DNA from: DATBLE01 sp963841405
GTDB taxonomy: Bacteria; Actinomycetota; Thermoleophilia; Gaiellales; Gaiellaceae
Direction of reading: 5' to 3'
DNA: 64,000 bases
Assembly (NCBI GenBank): GCA_963841405.1
Contig: CAWJCM010000003.1
Location: 124,001-188,000, forward strand
In this document: piece after piece, positions 20,455 to 29,099 of the stretch
Position numbering within the stretch: position 1 is the first letter of the stretch
Layout of the letters: every line of letters starts with the position of its first letter
Made by a program: the position numbers and the translations under genes
The notes under the pieces: generated by a model
Database searches by the model: none
The model's input: only the letters and a program-made list of their open reading frames with translations
Told to the model about the DNA's origin: nothing

Positions 20455-20988
20455 TCATGCCTTGACTGTCAGCTCCCTTGCCAGCCGCTCGATCCGGCCG
20501 CGGATGCTGGCGTCGACCCTGCGCGAGCCGACCTGGAGGACCAGCCCGCCGATCAGCCCGGGGTCGACGGTCCGGTTGGCCTCGACCTTCCGGCCGGAGC
20601 GCTGCTCGATCTGGCCGACGATCGCGCGCGCCTCCTCGTCGGAGAGCTCGTAGGCGGTGGTCAGCTCGACGGACAGCTCGCCCCCCTCGGCGGCGGCCAT
20701 CCGCTCGAACTCCTCGGCGACCTGCCCCACCTCTCCCCCGCGCCCCTTCTCCACGAGCAGGCGCAGCAGGTTGAGCACGAGCGGGTCGCCTCCGCTCGCG
20801 ACGGCGTCGACGGCGGCCGCCTTGGCCCGTTTGTCGAGCTGCGGATTGCGGAGCAGCTCGTCGAGCTCGGGTACCTGCCGGCCGGCCTCGACGAAGTCGG
20901 AGAGGTCCCGGCGAACGTCGGGCACGCGCCCGGCCTCCCTGGCGGCCTCGAAGAGGGACCGCGCGTAGGTGCGGTGGACAACCGACAC
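20455..20988 (-). CDS. atpH: ATP synthase F1 delta subunit
   Basis: A 177-residue stator subunit joining F1 to subunit b (OSCP family). The N-terminal six-helix domain starts VHRTYARSLFEAAREAGRV. The C-terminal part shows SAYELS-like helix VELTTAYELSDEEARAI, then NRTVDPGLIGGLVLQVGSR and DASIRGRIERLARELT, the OSCP signature. It uses a GTG start 3 bases after the atpF stop. Normal length and position. Confidence 0.95.
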   Translation of the reverse strand: MSVVHRTYARSLFEAAREAGRVPDVRRDLSDFVEAGRQVPELDELLRNPQLDKRAKAAAVDAVASGGDPLVLNLLRLLVEKGRGGEVGQVAEEFERMAAAEGGELSVELTTAYELSDEEARAIVGQIEQRSGRKVEANRTVDPGLIGGLVLQVGSRRVDASIRGRIERLARELTVKA

Positions 20989-20991
20989 GGC

Positions 20992-21531
20992 CTAGGCGGT
21001 TTCCTGCTCCAGCACCGAGAAGTCGAGGTCGCCGATCGCGTCCTCGATCAGCCTCCGGTGGTCGTCGCGGTCGAGGACCTTGCCCGTCACCTTCGCGGTG
21101 GCGACGAGCGTGAGCTCGGCGACCTCGGCGCGGATCTGCTCGAGCGAGCGCAGCGTCTCTGCCTCGATCTGCTTCTTCGTGTCCTCGAGCCGCCGCTGGC
21201 GGTCGGCCTCGGTCTCCTCGCGCACGCGCTCGCGCTGTGCCTCGGACTGCTTGCGCGCCTCGGCCAGGATCTCCTCCGCGTCGGACTTGGCCTTGCCGAC
21301 GAGCTTGCGGTGCTCGTCCAGCAGGTTGCGGGCCTCCTCGCGGGCGCGGTCGGCTTCCTCGATCGACTGGCGAATCCGGTCGCGTCGCTCGTCGATCGCC
21401 TTCTGGATCGGCCCGAACGCGTACCGCTTCAGCACGAAGAGGGCGATCAGGAAGCAGACGATCGTCCAGATCATCAGTCCCGGGGTGACCTTGATCAGCG
21501 CGTTCGCGCCGAGCACCAGCGTTCCCGCCAT
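20992..21531 (-). CDS. atpF: ATP synthase Fo subunit b
   Basis: About 179 residues from the ATG at 21531, which overlaps the atpE stop as ATGA. A longer frame upstream would run through atpE and is rejected. One membrane helix (LMIWTIVCFLIALFVLKRYAF, about residues 18-38) is followed by the conserved GPIQKAIDERRDRIRQSIEEA. A long charged coiled coil to the C-terminus forms the peripheral stalk. Only one b gene is present, so the stalk is likely a b homodimer. Confidence 0.95.
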   Translation of the reverse strand: MAGTLVLGANALIKVTPGLMIWTIVCFLIALFVLKRYAFGPIQKAIDERRDRIRQSIEEADRAREEARNLLDEHRKLVGKAKSDAEEILAEARKQSEAQRERVREETEADRQRRLEDTKKQIEAETLRSLEQIRAEVAELTLVATAKVTGKVLDRDDHRRLIEDAIGDLDFSVLEQETA

Positions 21532-21797
21532 CAGACGAGGACGAAGGCGAGGATCGAGCCGAGCAGGCCGTAGAAGACAACGGCCTCGGTGAGCGCGAAG
21601 CCCAGCCACTGGATGCCCTGCAACTCGCCGCGGAGCTCGGGCTGGCGGGCGACGGACTGGATCATCGAGCCGAAGATGTTGCCGATGCCGACACCGGCGC
21701 CGAGCGCACCGAGGCCGACGCCCAGCGCGAGACCGATGGCCTTGCCGGCCTTGGTCACGTCGCCGGTGGTGGCGGCGAGAAGCTGAATCACTGCCAT
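21531..21797 (-). CDS. atpE: ATP synthase Fo subunit c
   Basis: An 88-residue hairpin protein of the rotor ring. The first helix is Gly/Ala-rich (GLALGVGLGALGAGVGIGNI), the polar loop has ARQPEL (the conserved R-Q-P), and the second helix carries the ion-binding Glu in FALTEAVVFYGLLG. The Glu is followed by Ala-Val-Val, and helix 1 lacks the Gln/Ser/Thr set of Na+-type rings, so H+ coupling is the better reading. The stop codon overlaps the atpF start. Confidence 0.96.
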   Translation of the reverse strand: MAVIQLLAATTGDVTKAGKAIGLALGVGLGALGAGVGIGNIFGSMIQSVARQPELRGELQGIQWLGFALTEAVVFYGLLGSILAFVLV

Positions 21798-21810
21798 TGC
21801 GGTGTTCCTC

Positions 21811-22671
21811 CTAGTGTTCCGGCTCGATCGCCGAGCCGATGTAGATGGCTGACAGGGCGGAGAAGATGAACGCCTGGATCGAGACGACGATCACGACCTC
21901 GAACAGGTAGAAGACCGTCGCGATCGGCACGACGAACACGGCCAGGATGATCGACTCGAGGATGAACATCAGGCCGAGGAAGGTGAGGATCAGGATGTGG
22001 CCGGCGAGCATGTTCGCGAAGAGGCGGACGCTGAGCGAGATCAGCCTCATGAACTGGCCGAGGATCTCGAGGGGGACGATCAGGAAGAGCAGCGCCCTCG
22101 GGGCTTCCGGGATCCAGCTCTTGAAGTAGCGCCGCGGCCCGTTCCACCGGATTCCCTCGTAGTGCGTGAAGACGAAGGTGAGCAGTGCGAGCGCCAGGGT
22201 CACCGACAGCGACGAGGTGGCGGCATAGATGCCCCAGGTCGGGACGCCGTGCCACTTCTCTCCGGTCAGCGGCAGCGGGATGAACCCGATCACGTTCACG
22301 ACCCAGATGAAGAGCATCAGCGTCGCCACGTACGGGAACCAGCGGCCGATCGCCTTGGTCGGCAGCCCCTGCTCGGCGATCTGCACCTGGGCGACCTCGT
22401 AGACCTGCTCGCCGATCGACTGGCGCCGTCCGACGTCCTTGCCCGAGACCACCTTCCAGCGCATCAGCCCGAGCCCCATCAGGATCGTCAGCAGCGTCCC
22501 GATCATCAGGTAGACGACCGCCTTGGTGATCGAGAGGTCGAGCCCGCCGACGTGGATGGAGATCCACTCGTGCTGCTCGAACTCGGTGGTCGGGTCGAAC
22601 TTGCCCCGGGCGAAGGCCGCGGTCGGGAAGGCCAGCGCCACACTCGTTGCGATCAGCAGCCAGCGCTTCAT
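21811..22671 (-). CDS. atpB: ATP synthase Fo subunit a
   Basis: A 286-residue membrane stator subunit forming the proton half-channels. The essential Arg lies in LSVRLFANMLAGH. Upstream VIGFIPLPLTGEKW and downstream VFVVPIATVFYLFEVVIV and SIQAFIFSALSAIYI match the family. A hydrophobic signal-like N-terminus (KRWLLIATSVALAFPTAAFA) is present, as in several actinobacterial a subunits. The start overlaps the end of the atpI-like gene by 4 bases, implying translational coupling. Confidence 0.95.
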   Translation of the reverse strand: MKRWLLIATSVALAFPTAAFARGKFDPTTEFEQHEWISIHVGGLDLSITKAVVYLMIGTLLTILMGLGLMRWKVVSGKDVGRRQSIGEQVYEVAQVQIAEQGLPTKAIGRWFPYVATLMLFIWVVNVIGFIPLPLTGEKWHGVPTWGIYAATSSLSVTLALALLTFVFTHYEGIRWNGPRRYFKSWIPEAPRALLFLIVPLEILGQFMRLISLSVRLFANMLAGHILILTFLGLMFILESIILAVFVVPIATVFYLFEVVIVVSIQAFIFSALSAIYIGSAIEPEH

Positions 22672-23039
22672 TTCCCGATCGGCTCCCTGCCGTAGTAGGA
22701 GGCGAGGGACAGGCCGAACTCGGCCGTGTAGGCGAGCGCATAGGTGAGCACGGCGGAGATCGCGAGCTCCTTGTTCGAGGCCGCGGTGGCGACGAGCACG
22801 ACGAGGAGGCCGAGCGCCTTGAAGAGGACGCCGAAGACCTTTGCGCCGTTCCCGAGCCGGGTGACGACGAGGTCGAGCGCGTGGACGGCGACGTAGAGCA
22901 CGGTGGCGAGCGCCCAGCCGCCGATCGGCCAGCCGGCGACGAGGAAGACGGGCAGCGCGACCACCAGCACGATTCCTCCGGCGAGCGCCGGGAGCAGGCG
23001 GTTCGGTTCCGGCCGAGGGCTGAACAGCGCGGACGGCAT
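22668..23039 (-). CDS. AtpI-like membrane protein
   Basis: A 123-residue protein with four hydrophobic helices (about 17-35, 40-60, 68-88, 90-112), starting MPSALFSPRPEPNRLL. Its position before atpB and its size match the AtpI/UncI family that helps assemble the c-ring or acts with AtpZ in cation handling. The sequence itself is too variable to be sure. The ATG at 23039 overlaps the upstream stop (TGATG), and its own stop overlaps the atpB start. Confidence 0.65.
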   Translation of the reverse strand: MPSALFSPRPEPNRLLPALAGGIVLVVALPVFLVAGWPIGGWALATVLYVAVHALDLVVTRLGNGAKVFGVLFKALGLLVVLVATAASNKELAISAVLTYALAYTAEFGLSLASYYGREPIGK

Positions 23040-23236
23040 CACATCGCCTTCCCGTAGCGGCGGTAGACGGCGAAGATGCCGAGGGGCACGCCGACGGCCG
23101 CCCCTCCGAGCAGGCCGTAGCCGACCGATCCGGCCGCCCAGCCGATCAGGGCGCCACCCGCAGTGCCTGCCGCGGTACCCGTGACCAGCAGGGCGCCCGC
23201 GCCGGCAGGATCGAACGTCTGGCGCGCAGGCTCCAT
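23039..23236 (-). CDS. AtpZ/AtpI-like small membrane protein
   Basis: A 65-residue protein with two Gly/Ala-rich membrane helices (about 16-38 and 40-57) ending VYRRYGKAM. The pattern (ALIGWAAGSVGYGLLGGAAVG, then a basic end) resembles AtpZ, a small partner of AtpI in many atp operons. The ATG at 23236 lacks a Shine-Dalgarno sequence; an in-frame ATG at 23257 would add seven residues. It is the first gene of the ATP synthase run and overlaps the next gene by TGATG. Confidence 0.6.
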   Translation of the reverse strand: MEPARQTFDPAGAGALLVTGTAAGTAGGALIGWAAGSVGYGLLGGAAVGVPLGIFAVYRRYGKAM

Positions 23237-23250
23237 CTGCGGAGGCGAGC

Positions 23251-23279
23251 ATATCATCCGACTTTGTGACACGTGAAAA
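23251..23279 (-). promoter_or_regulatory. candidate promoter of the atp operon
   Basis: On the minus strand a TTTTCA box and a TGATAT box are separated by exactly 17 bases, about 15 bases before the first ATP synthase start. This would give a very short or no leader, consistent with the missing ribosome site there. The boxes match consensus only partly. Confidence 0.35.
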
Positions 23280-23385
23280 TCGCTTGGCCACGTCGATCCT
23301 CCGAAAGCTTGTAACTCCATCCTCGCGGCGGGCAAGGGCACCGATCCGAGGTCGCGCCACACTGCCGCACCGGTGGCAGGCCTGG

Positions 23386-24513
23386 CTACGCGCTGCGGCG
23401 TTCGCGCTCCTCCGCTTCCCGGCGGCGGCGGCGGATACGCGGGTTCGCGAGCTTGACGATCTCGAGCAGGTACACCATGTACACCGAGGCCGCGATCGCC
23501 AGCAGTCCGAGGGCGGCGGCGCCGACGGTCGGCCAGGGATGCCAGCGGCCGTCCGCGCGGAACGGGATGTACCGGGTGCCGAGCGCGGCCGCGGCCAGGG
23601 TCGCCACCCAGAAGTAGATGTAGGCGACCGCCCGCGGCTGCGAGAAGCCGATGTTCACGAAGCGGTGGTGCAGGTGCGTTTTGTCCGGCGTCGTGATCGG
23701 CATCCGGTACTTCAGCCGTCGGGCGACGACGAAACCGGTGTCGAGGATCGGGACGGCGAGCACCAGCAGCGGGAAGAACAGTGCGACGGTCGCGGCTGTC
23801 TTCAGCAGCCCCTCGACCGAGACGGCCGCGAGCGAGAACCCGAGCAGCATCGCGCCCGAGTCGCCCATGAAGATGCGGGCGGGGAAGAAGTTGTGGCGCA
23901 GGAAGCCGAGGGTCGCCCCGAACACGATCGCGGTGAAGGCGGCTGCGGTCGGCTTGCCGAGCGAGAGCTCGATCGCTGTGAACGTGAGCGCGGCGATTGC
24001 GCAGACGCCTGCCGCGAGCCCGTCGAGGCCGTCGAGGAAGTTGACCATGTTCATCACCGCGACGATCCAGAGCACCGTCAGCGGGCCGCCCAGCCAGACG
24101 GGCAGGTCGTACACCCCGATCAGCGGCAGCGTGAAGTGGTCGATCCAGACCCCGAAGATGACGGGGATCGACGCCGCGATCACCTGGCCGCCGAGCTTCT
24201 CCCACCAGTGCAGGCCGCGGAAGTCGTCGATCGCCCCGACCGCGGTCGCAACCGCCGCTCCGAGCAGCAGTCCGCGCACGGAGCGGCTGAGGTCGAGGAA
24301 CGCGAGCGAGGGCACGATGATCCCGAAGAAGAGGGCGAGCCCGCCGAGCCGCGGGATCGGGATCCGGTGGACGCGCCGCTCGTCGGGCTGGTCGACCGCA
24401 CCGAGCCGCCGTGCCATCCCCGCGACCGCCGGCGTCAGCAGGATCACGATCAGGAACGCCAGCGCAGCGCCGTAGATCACCTCGAGGTGGTCGCCAAGCT
24501 CGTGCAGCGTCAC
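23386..24513 (-). CDS. undecaprenyl-phosphate sugar-1-phosphate transferase (WecA/TagO family)
   Basis: A 375-residue polytopic membrane enzyme that starts a lipid-linked glycan by transferring GlcNAc-1-P (or similar) to undecaprenyl phosphate. It has about 10-11 membrane helices. Motifs include AVDQPDERRVHRIPIPRLGG, NMVNFLDGLDGLAAG with the catalytic Asp residues, IFMGDSGAMLLG, and the cytoplasmic His-rich TPDKTHLHHRF, which favours WecA/TagO over MraY. It sits between upp and the atp genes, the usual actinobacterial position for this gene. Confidence 0.92.
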   Translation of the reverse strand: MTLHELGDHLEVIYGAALAFLIVILLTPAVAGMARRLGAVDQPDERRVHRIPIPRLGGLALFFGIIVPSLAFLDLSRSVRGLLLGAAVATAVGAIDDFRGLHWWEKLGGQVIAASIPVIFGVWIDHFTLPLIGVYDLPVWLGGPLTVLWIVAVMNMVNFLDGLDGLAAGVCAIAALTFTAIELSLGKPTAAAFTAIVFGATLGFLRHNFFPARIFMGDSGAMLLGFSLAAVSVEGLLKTAATVALFFPLLVLAVPILDTGFVVARRLKYRMPITTPDKTHLHHRFVNIGFSQPRAVAYIYFWVATLAAAALGTRYIPFRADGRWHPWPTVGAAALGLLAIAASVYMVYLLEIVKLANPRIRRRRREAEERERRSA

Positions 24514-24564
24514 GGCGGCCTACACGGTACTCCCGCCGACGGCTCGCAGCGGTGCCTCCTACGA

Positions 24565-25200
<636 letters not shown>

Positions 25201-25201
25201 C

Positions 25202-26512
25202 TCAGTCCTCGTACGACGCCCAGCCGCGGAAGCCGGGGTAGAGCGGGTTCCGCTCGCAGAGCGCGAGGCTTCGCTCAGCGAGGGCCTCGACCTCGGCGTC
25301 GTCCTCGAGGGCGTCAGCGACGATCCTGCCGACCTCGCGAAAGTCGAGTTCGTCGAAGCCGCGCATCGTGCACGCCGGGGTCCCCATGCGAACTCCCGAG
25401 GCGACAGTCGGCGGCCGCTCGTCGAACGGAACGGTGTTGCGGTTGGCGGTGATGTTCACCTCGGCAAGCCGCTCCTCGGCGTCCTTGCCCGTCCACTTGG
25501 AGGCGCGCAGGTCGACCTGGAGCAGGTGCGTGTCGGTGCCGCCGGTCAGGACGTCGAGCCCCCCTGCCTGCAGCTCGTCGGCGAGCGCGTCGGCGTTGGC
25601 GCGCACCTGCGTCTGGTACTCGCGGAACGCGGGAGTCCCCGCGATCCGGAAGCACGTCGCCTTCGCCGCGATCACGTGCTGCATCGGGCCGCCCTGCATC
25701 CCGGGGAACACGGCGCGGTCGAGCGCCTGCGCGTGCTCCTCGCGGCAGAGCACGAACCCGGAGCGGGGCCCGGCCAGCGTCTTGTGCGCCGTGGACGAGA
25801 CGAAGTCGCAGTGCGGAACCGGGTTCGGGTGCAGGCCGGCGGCGACCAGTCCGGAGAAGTGGGCCATGTCGCAGAGCAGGTACGCGCCGACCTCGTCGGC
25901 GATCTCCCGGAAGCGGTCGGCCTCGACCGTCCGCGGATAGGCGGAGCCGCCGCAGACGATCAGGTCCGGCCTGTGCTGCTTCGCCAGGGCCAGCACCTCG
26001 TCGTAGTCGACCCGCATCGACTTGCGGCTGACGCCGTAGTGGACGATCGAATAGAGCCGGCCCGAGAAGTTCACCTTCAGGCCGTGGGTGAGGTGGCCGC
26101 CGTGGTCGAGGCGCAGCGAGAGGATCGTGTCGCCGGGCTCGAGCACGGCCGAGTACACGGCCATGTTCGTCTGCGCGCCCGCGTGCGGCTGGACGTTCGC
26201 GTGCTCGGCACCGAACAGCTCCTTCGCCCGCTCGATCGCCAGCTGCTCGATCTGGTCGACGACCTCGCAGCCGCCGTAGTAGCGCCGGCCCGGGTAGCCC
26301 TCCGCGTACTTGTTCGTCGGGACGCCCGAGACCGCCTCGAGCACGCTCGGCCAGGTGAAGTTCTCGGAGGCGATCAGCTCGATCTGGCCGCGTTGGCGCT
26401 CGAGCTCGTCGCCGATCAGCTCCGCGATCTCGGGGTCGACGTCGGCGAGCCGCGCGCGGCGGAGATCATCGACGGTCTCCTTCTTCTCACGGGCGGCGGC
26501 GGAGCGGGGCAC
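25202..26512 (-). CDS. glyA: serine hydroxymethyltransferase
   Basis: A 436-residue PLP enzyme that interconverts serine and glycine and feeds one-carbon units to folate, which MetH in this window also uses. The N-terminal IELIASENFTWPSVLEA, NVQPHAGAQTNMAVY, the active-site Lys region DFVSSTAHKTLAGPRSGFV, and MQGGPMQHVIAAKA are all present. GTG start at 26512, 10 bases after the sua5 gene. Normal length. Confidence 0.96.
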   Translation of the reverse strand: MPRSAAAREKKETVDDLRRARLADVDPEIAELIGDELERQRGQIELIASENFTWPSVLEAVSGVPTNKYAEGYPGRRYYGGCEVVDQIEQLAIERAKELFGAEHANVQPHAGAQTNMAVYSAVLEPGDTILSLRLDHGGHLTHGLKVNFSGRLYSIVHYGVSRKSMRVDYDEVLALAKQHRPDLIVCGGSAYPRTVEADRFREIADEVGAYLLCDMAHFSGLVAAGLHPNPVPHCDFVSSTAHKTLAGPRSGFVLCREEHAQALDRAVFPGMQGGPMQHVIAAKATCFRIAGTPAFREYQTQVRANADALADELQAGGLDVLTGGTDTHLLQVDLRASKWTGKDAEERLAEVNITANRNTVPFDERPPTVASGVRMGTPACTMRGFDELDFREVGRIVADALEDDAEVEALAERSLALCERNPLYPGFRGWASYED

Positions 26513-26522
26513 CGCTCCGATC

Positions 26523-27092
26523 CTACTCGGCCTTCCCGCCGAGATGTCTCAGCGCCTCGCCGGCGGGCACGGCGCCCTCGCGCACCACCCTCGGCTCCGG
26601 GCCGGTCAGGTCGATCACGGTCGACGCGACGCCCGGCAGCTCGCCGCCGTCCACCTCGGCCGCGCACGCCCGGCGGAGCTCCTGCGGGACGTCCTCGAGC
26701 CGCCGCGGGTCGGCGCCGCCGTGACGATTGGCGCTCGTCGCCGCCACCGCTCCGACCCGCCCGAGGATCTCGGCCGCCTGGCCGGTGAGTACGGGCACCC
26801 GGACGCCGATCGTTTCGCCGCCCGCGAGCCCAGGGAAACGGCCCGCCGTATTCGGGAGGATCAGCGTGTACGGCCCGGGCAGTACGGCTTGGTAGCCGTC
26901 CGCCGCGGGGACGAGCTCGAGCAGCCGCTCGACGTCCACGCAGAGGAGCGCGGCCGGCATCGACTCCGGTCGCCGCTTCAGCCCGGCCAGCCGCGCGGCA
27001 TGCTCGGGCGCGGCGCACAGGCCGTACACCGTGTCGGTCGGCAGGATCACCGCCTCGCCGGCGCGCAGCGCCGCTACTGCGTCCTCGACCAT
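26523..27092 (-). CDS. L-threonylcarbamoyladenylate synthase (Sua5/YrdC family)
   Basis: A 189-residue enzyme making threonylcarbamoyl-AMP for the t6A37 modification of ANN-decoding tRNAs. The family pattern is AGEAVILPTDTVYGLCA, LKRRPESMPAALLC, PGPYTLILP, IGVRVP and AATSANRHGG, the last being the conserved S-x-N. It is a YrdC-only protein without the Sua5 C-terminal domain. The ATG at 27092 lies inside prmC (19-base overlap). The prfA-prmC-sua5-glyA order is the standard one. Confidence 0.93.
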   Translation of the reverse strand: MVEDAVAALRAGEAVILPTDTVYGLCAAPEHAARLAGLKRRPESMPAALLCVDVERLLELVPAADGYQAVLPGPYTLILPNTAGRFPGLAGGETIGVRVPVLTGQAAEILGRVGAVAATSANRHGGADPRRLEDVPQELRRACAAEVDGGELPGVASTVIDLTGPEPRVVREGAVPAGEALRHLGGKAE

Positions 27093-27985
27093 CGTCCCTC
27101 GACGACGCGGTCGCGACCCGTGAGATCCCGGCTGCTGCGCACATCCTCGTAGCCGAGCCGGCGCAGCACCCCTGAGACGTCGGCGGCGCGGCCGTCCGCG
27201 ACCTCGAGAACCAGGTGGCCGCCGGCGACGAGCGCCCCCGCGGCGGCTGCCGCGATCGCGGCCGTGTGCTCCTCGCCGACCGTCGCGAGGCGGGGCTCCC
27301 AGTCGCGCACCTCCGGCTCGAGCGTCTCGATCTCCTCGGGGCCCACGTACGGCGGATTCGAGACGACGAGGTCGTACTCGCCGTCGAGCCCGTCGCGGAC
27401 GTCGTGCTCGCCGAAAACGACGTCGACCCCTGCGATGCAGGCGTTCTCGCGCGCCACCTCGAGCGCTCCCGGCGAGACGTCGATCGCCGTCACCCGCGCC
27501 CCCCGGTGCTCGCCCGCGATCGCCAGGGCGATCGCGCCCGAGCCGGTGCCGACGTCGAGAACGGCCGGCCGGTCGAGGCCGCGAAGGAGCTCGAGGCAGC
27601 GCTCGACCACGACCTCGGTCTCGGGCCGCGGCACGAGCACACGGCTGTCCACCTTCAGCGTCAGCCGGCGGAAGCCCCATTCGCCGAGCACGTACGCGAG
27701 CGGCTCGCGGCGAGCCCGCCGCTCGAGCAGCCGGTGGAGGTCGATCGTCTCTGCGGCCGACAGCTCGCGCTCCGGGTCGGCGTAGAGCGCGGTGCGCGTG
27801 GCCGCGAGCGCCTTCTCCACGAGCCGTTCGGCATCGACACGCGGCGAGGCCACACCCGCGGCAGCCAGCCGGCGCTCGGACTCGGCGACCGCCCGGCCGA
27901 CCGTGACGCCTTCGGCGTCGCGACGCCGCCCCGCGCCAGCCTCGACGGCTTCACCGTCGCCCTTGCGCCCGGCTGCGCCTCTCAC
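27074..27985 (-). CDS. prmC: peptide chain release factor N5-glutamine methyltransferase
   Basis: A 303-residue AdoMet enzyme that methylates the Gln of the GGQ motif in release factors. Motifs: AVLDVGTGSGAIALAIAGEH (AdoMet loop), DVSPGALEVAREN, and the NPPY catalytic motif in DLVVSNPPYVGPEEI. The helical N-terminal domain carries PLAYVLGEWGFRRL. The GTG at 27985 overlaps the prfA stop (GTGA). The first ~27 residues are low-complexity and poorly conserved but no better start is visible. Its substrate, RF1, is encoded immediately upstream. Confidence 0.94.
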   Translation of the reverse strand: MRGAAGRKGDGEAVEAGAGRRRDAEGVTVGRAVAESERRLAAAGVASPRVDAERLVEKALAATRTALYADPERELSAAETIDLHRLLERRARREPLAYVLGEWGFRRLTLKVDSRVLVPRPETEVVVERCLELLRGLDRPAVLDVGTGSGAIALAIAGEHRGARVTAIDVSPGALEVARENACIAGVDVVFGEHDVRDGLDGEYDLVVSNPPYVGPEEIETLEPEVRDWEPRLATVGEEHTAAIAAAAAGALVAGGHLVLEVADGRAADVSGVLRRLGYEDVRSSRDLTGRDRVVEGRWSRTQ

Positions 27986-29022
27986 GCCTCGAGCGCGCGG
28001 CGGCGATCCTCCGCGGCGAGCCCCTCGGTGAACTCGTCGAGCTCACCCTGGAGGATCCGGTCGAGCTGGTGCACGGTCAGCTTGATCCGGTGGTCGGTGA
28101 GCCGGTTCTCCGGGAAGTTGTAGGTGCGGATCTTCTCGGCGCGCTCGCCGCCGCCGATCTGCGAGCGGCGCGTCGCGGCGAGCTCGGCCTGCTGCCGCTC
28201 GCGCTCCTGCTCGTACAGGCGGGCGCGCAGCACACGCATCGCCTTCTGCTTGTTCTGGAGCTGCGACTTCTCGTCCTGCATCGCCACCACCAGGCCGGTG
28301 GGCAGGTGCGTGATCCGCACCGCGGAGTCGGTGGTGTTGACGCTCTGGCCGCCGGGGCCCGTGGAGCGATAGACGTCGATCTTCAGGTCGTTCGGATCGA
28401 CCTCCACCTCGACGTCCTCGGCCTCCGGCATCACGGCGACCGTCGCGGTCGAGGTGTGGATCCGCCCCTGCGACTCCGTCTCCGGCACCCGCTGCACCCG
28501 GTGGGTGCCGGCCTCGTACTTGAACACCGAGTACGCGCCGTCGCCCTTGACCGCGAACACGAGCTCCTTGAAGCCGCCGCCGTCGTTGGGGCTGGCCGTG
28601 AGCTCCTCCGGTCTGAACCCCCGCCGCTCGGCGTAGCGGATGAGCATCCGATGGAGGTCGCCCGCCCAGAGAGCGGCCTCGTCGCCGCCGACGCCCTGGC
28701 GGATCTCGACGATCACATCCTTGCGGTCGGCCGGGTCGGCCTCGACGAGGGCGAGCTTCAGCTCCTCCTCGAGCTCCCCCACACGCTGCTCGAGCTCCGG
28801 CACGAGCTCCCTGAGATCGCCGTCGGAACGCGCCTCCTCGAGGTCGGTGCTCGCGGAGCGCCACTCGAGCGCGAGCCGGTGCGGCACCTCGAGCTCCTTC
28901 AGCCGCCGGCCGACCTCGGCCGCCTCGCGGTGGTCGTTGTAGACGGCAGGGTCGGACATGCGCTCCTGCGTCTCGCGGTAGGAGCGCTCGAGGTCGTCGA
29001 CGAGCTGTGCGATGCCGGCCAT
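27982..29022 (-). CDS. prfA: peptide chain release factor 1
   Basis: A 346-residue factor that terminates translation at UAA and UAG. The codon-recognition tripeptide P-x-T appears as Pro-Glu-Thr in RVQRVPETESQGRIHTS. The catalytic GGQ is in RSTGPGGQSVNTTDSAVRIT. The C-terminal RAEKIRTYNFPENRLTDHRI is the RF1/RF2 signature. The ATG at 29022 matches the conserved N-terminus; upstream in-frame codons are in a non-conserved stretch. RF1 rather than RF2 because of P-x-T and the absence of SPF. It opens the prfA-prmC-sua5-glyA-upp cluster. Confidence 0.96.
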   Translation of the reverse strand: MAGIAQLVDDLERSYRETQERMSDPAVYNDHREAAEVGRRLKELEVPHRLALEWRSASTDLEEARSDGDLRELVPELEQRVGELEEELKLALVEADPADRKDVIVEIRQGVGGDEAALWAGDLHRMLIRYAERRGFRPEELTASPNDGGGFKELVFAVKGDGAYSVFKYEAGTHRVQRVPETESQGRIHTSTATVAVMPEAEDVEVEVDPNDLKIDVYRSTGPGGQSVNTTDSAVRITHLPTGLVVAMQDEKSQLQNKQKAMRVLRARLYEQERERQQAELAATRRSQIGGGERAEKIRTYNFPENRLTDHRIKLTVHQLDRILQGELDEFTEGLAAEDRRRALEA

Positions 29023-29099
29023 GCGGTACAGAGTAGACGGGGGCGGGGCGAGTCCCGCCCCCGTCGCCACGGCCTTCTAGCGGCCGCCGCAGACGGCTG

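Noticed and set aside
21531..21797. A sodium-type c-ring.
   Set aside because: The Glu in helix 2 is followed by Ala-Val-Val rather than Ser/Thr, and helix 1 lacks the Gln ligand, so proton coupling is the better reading.
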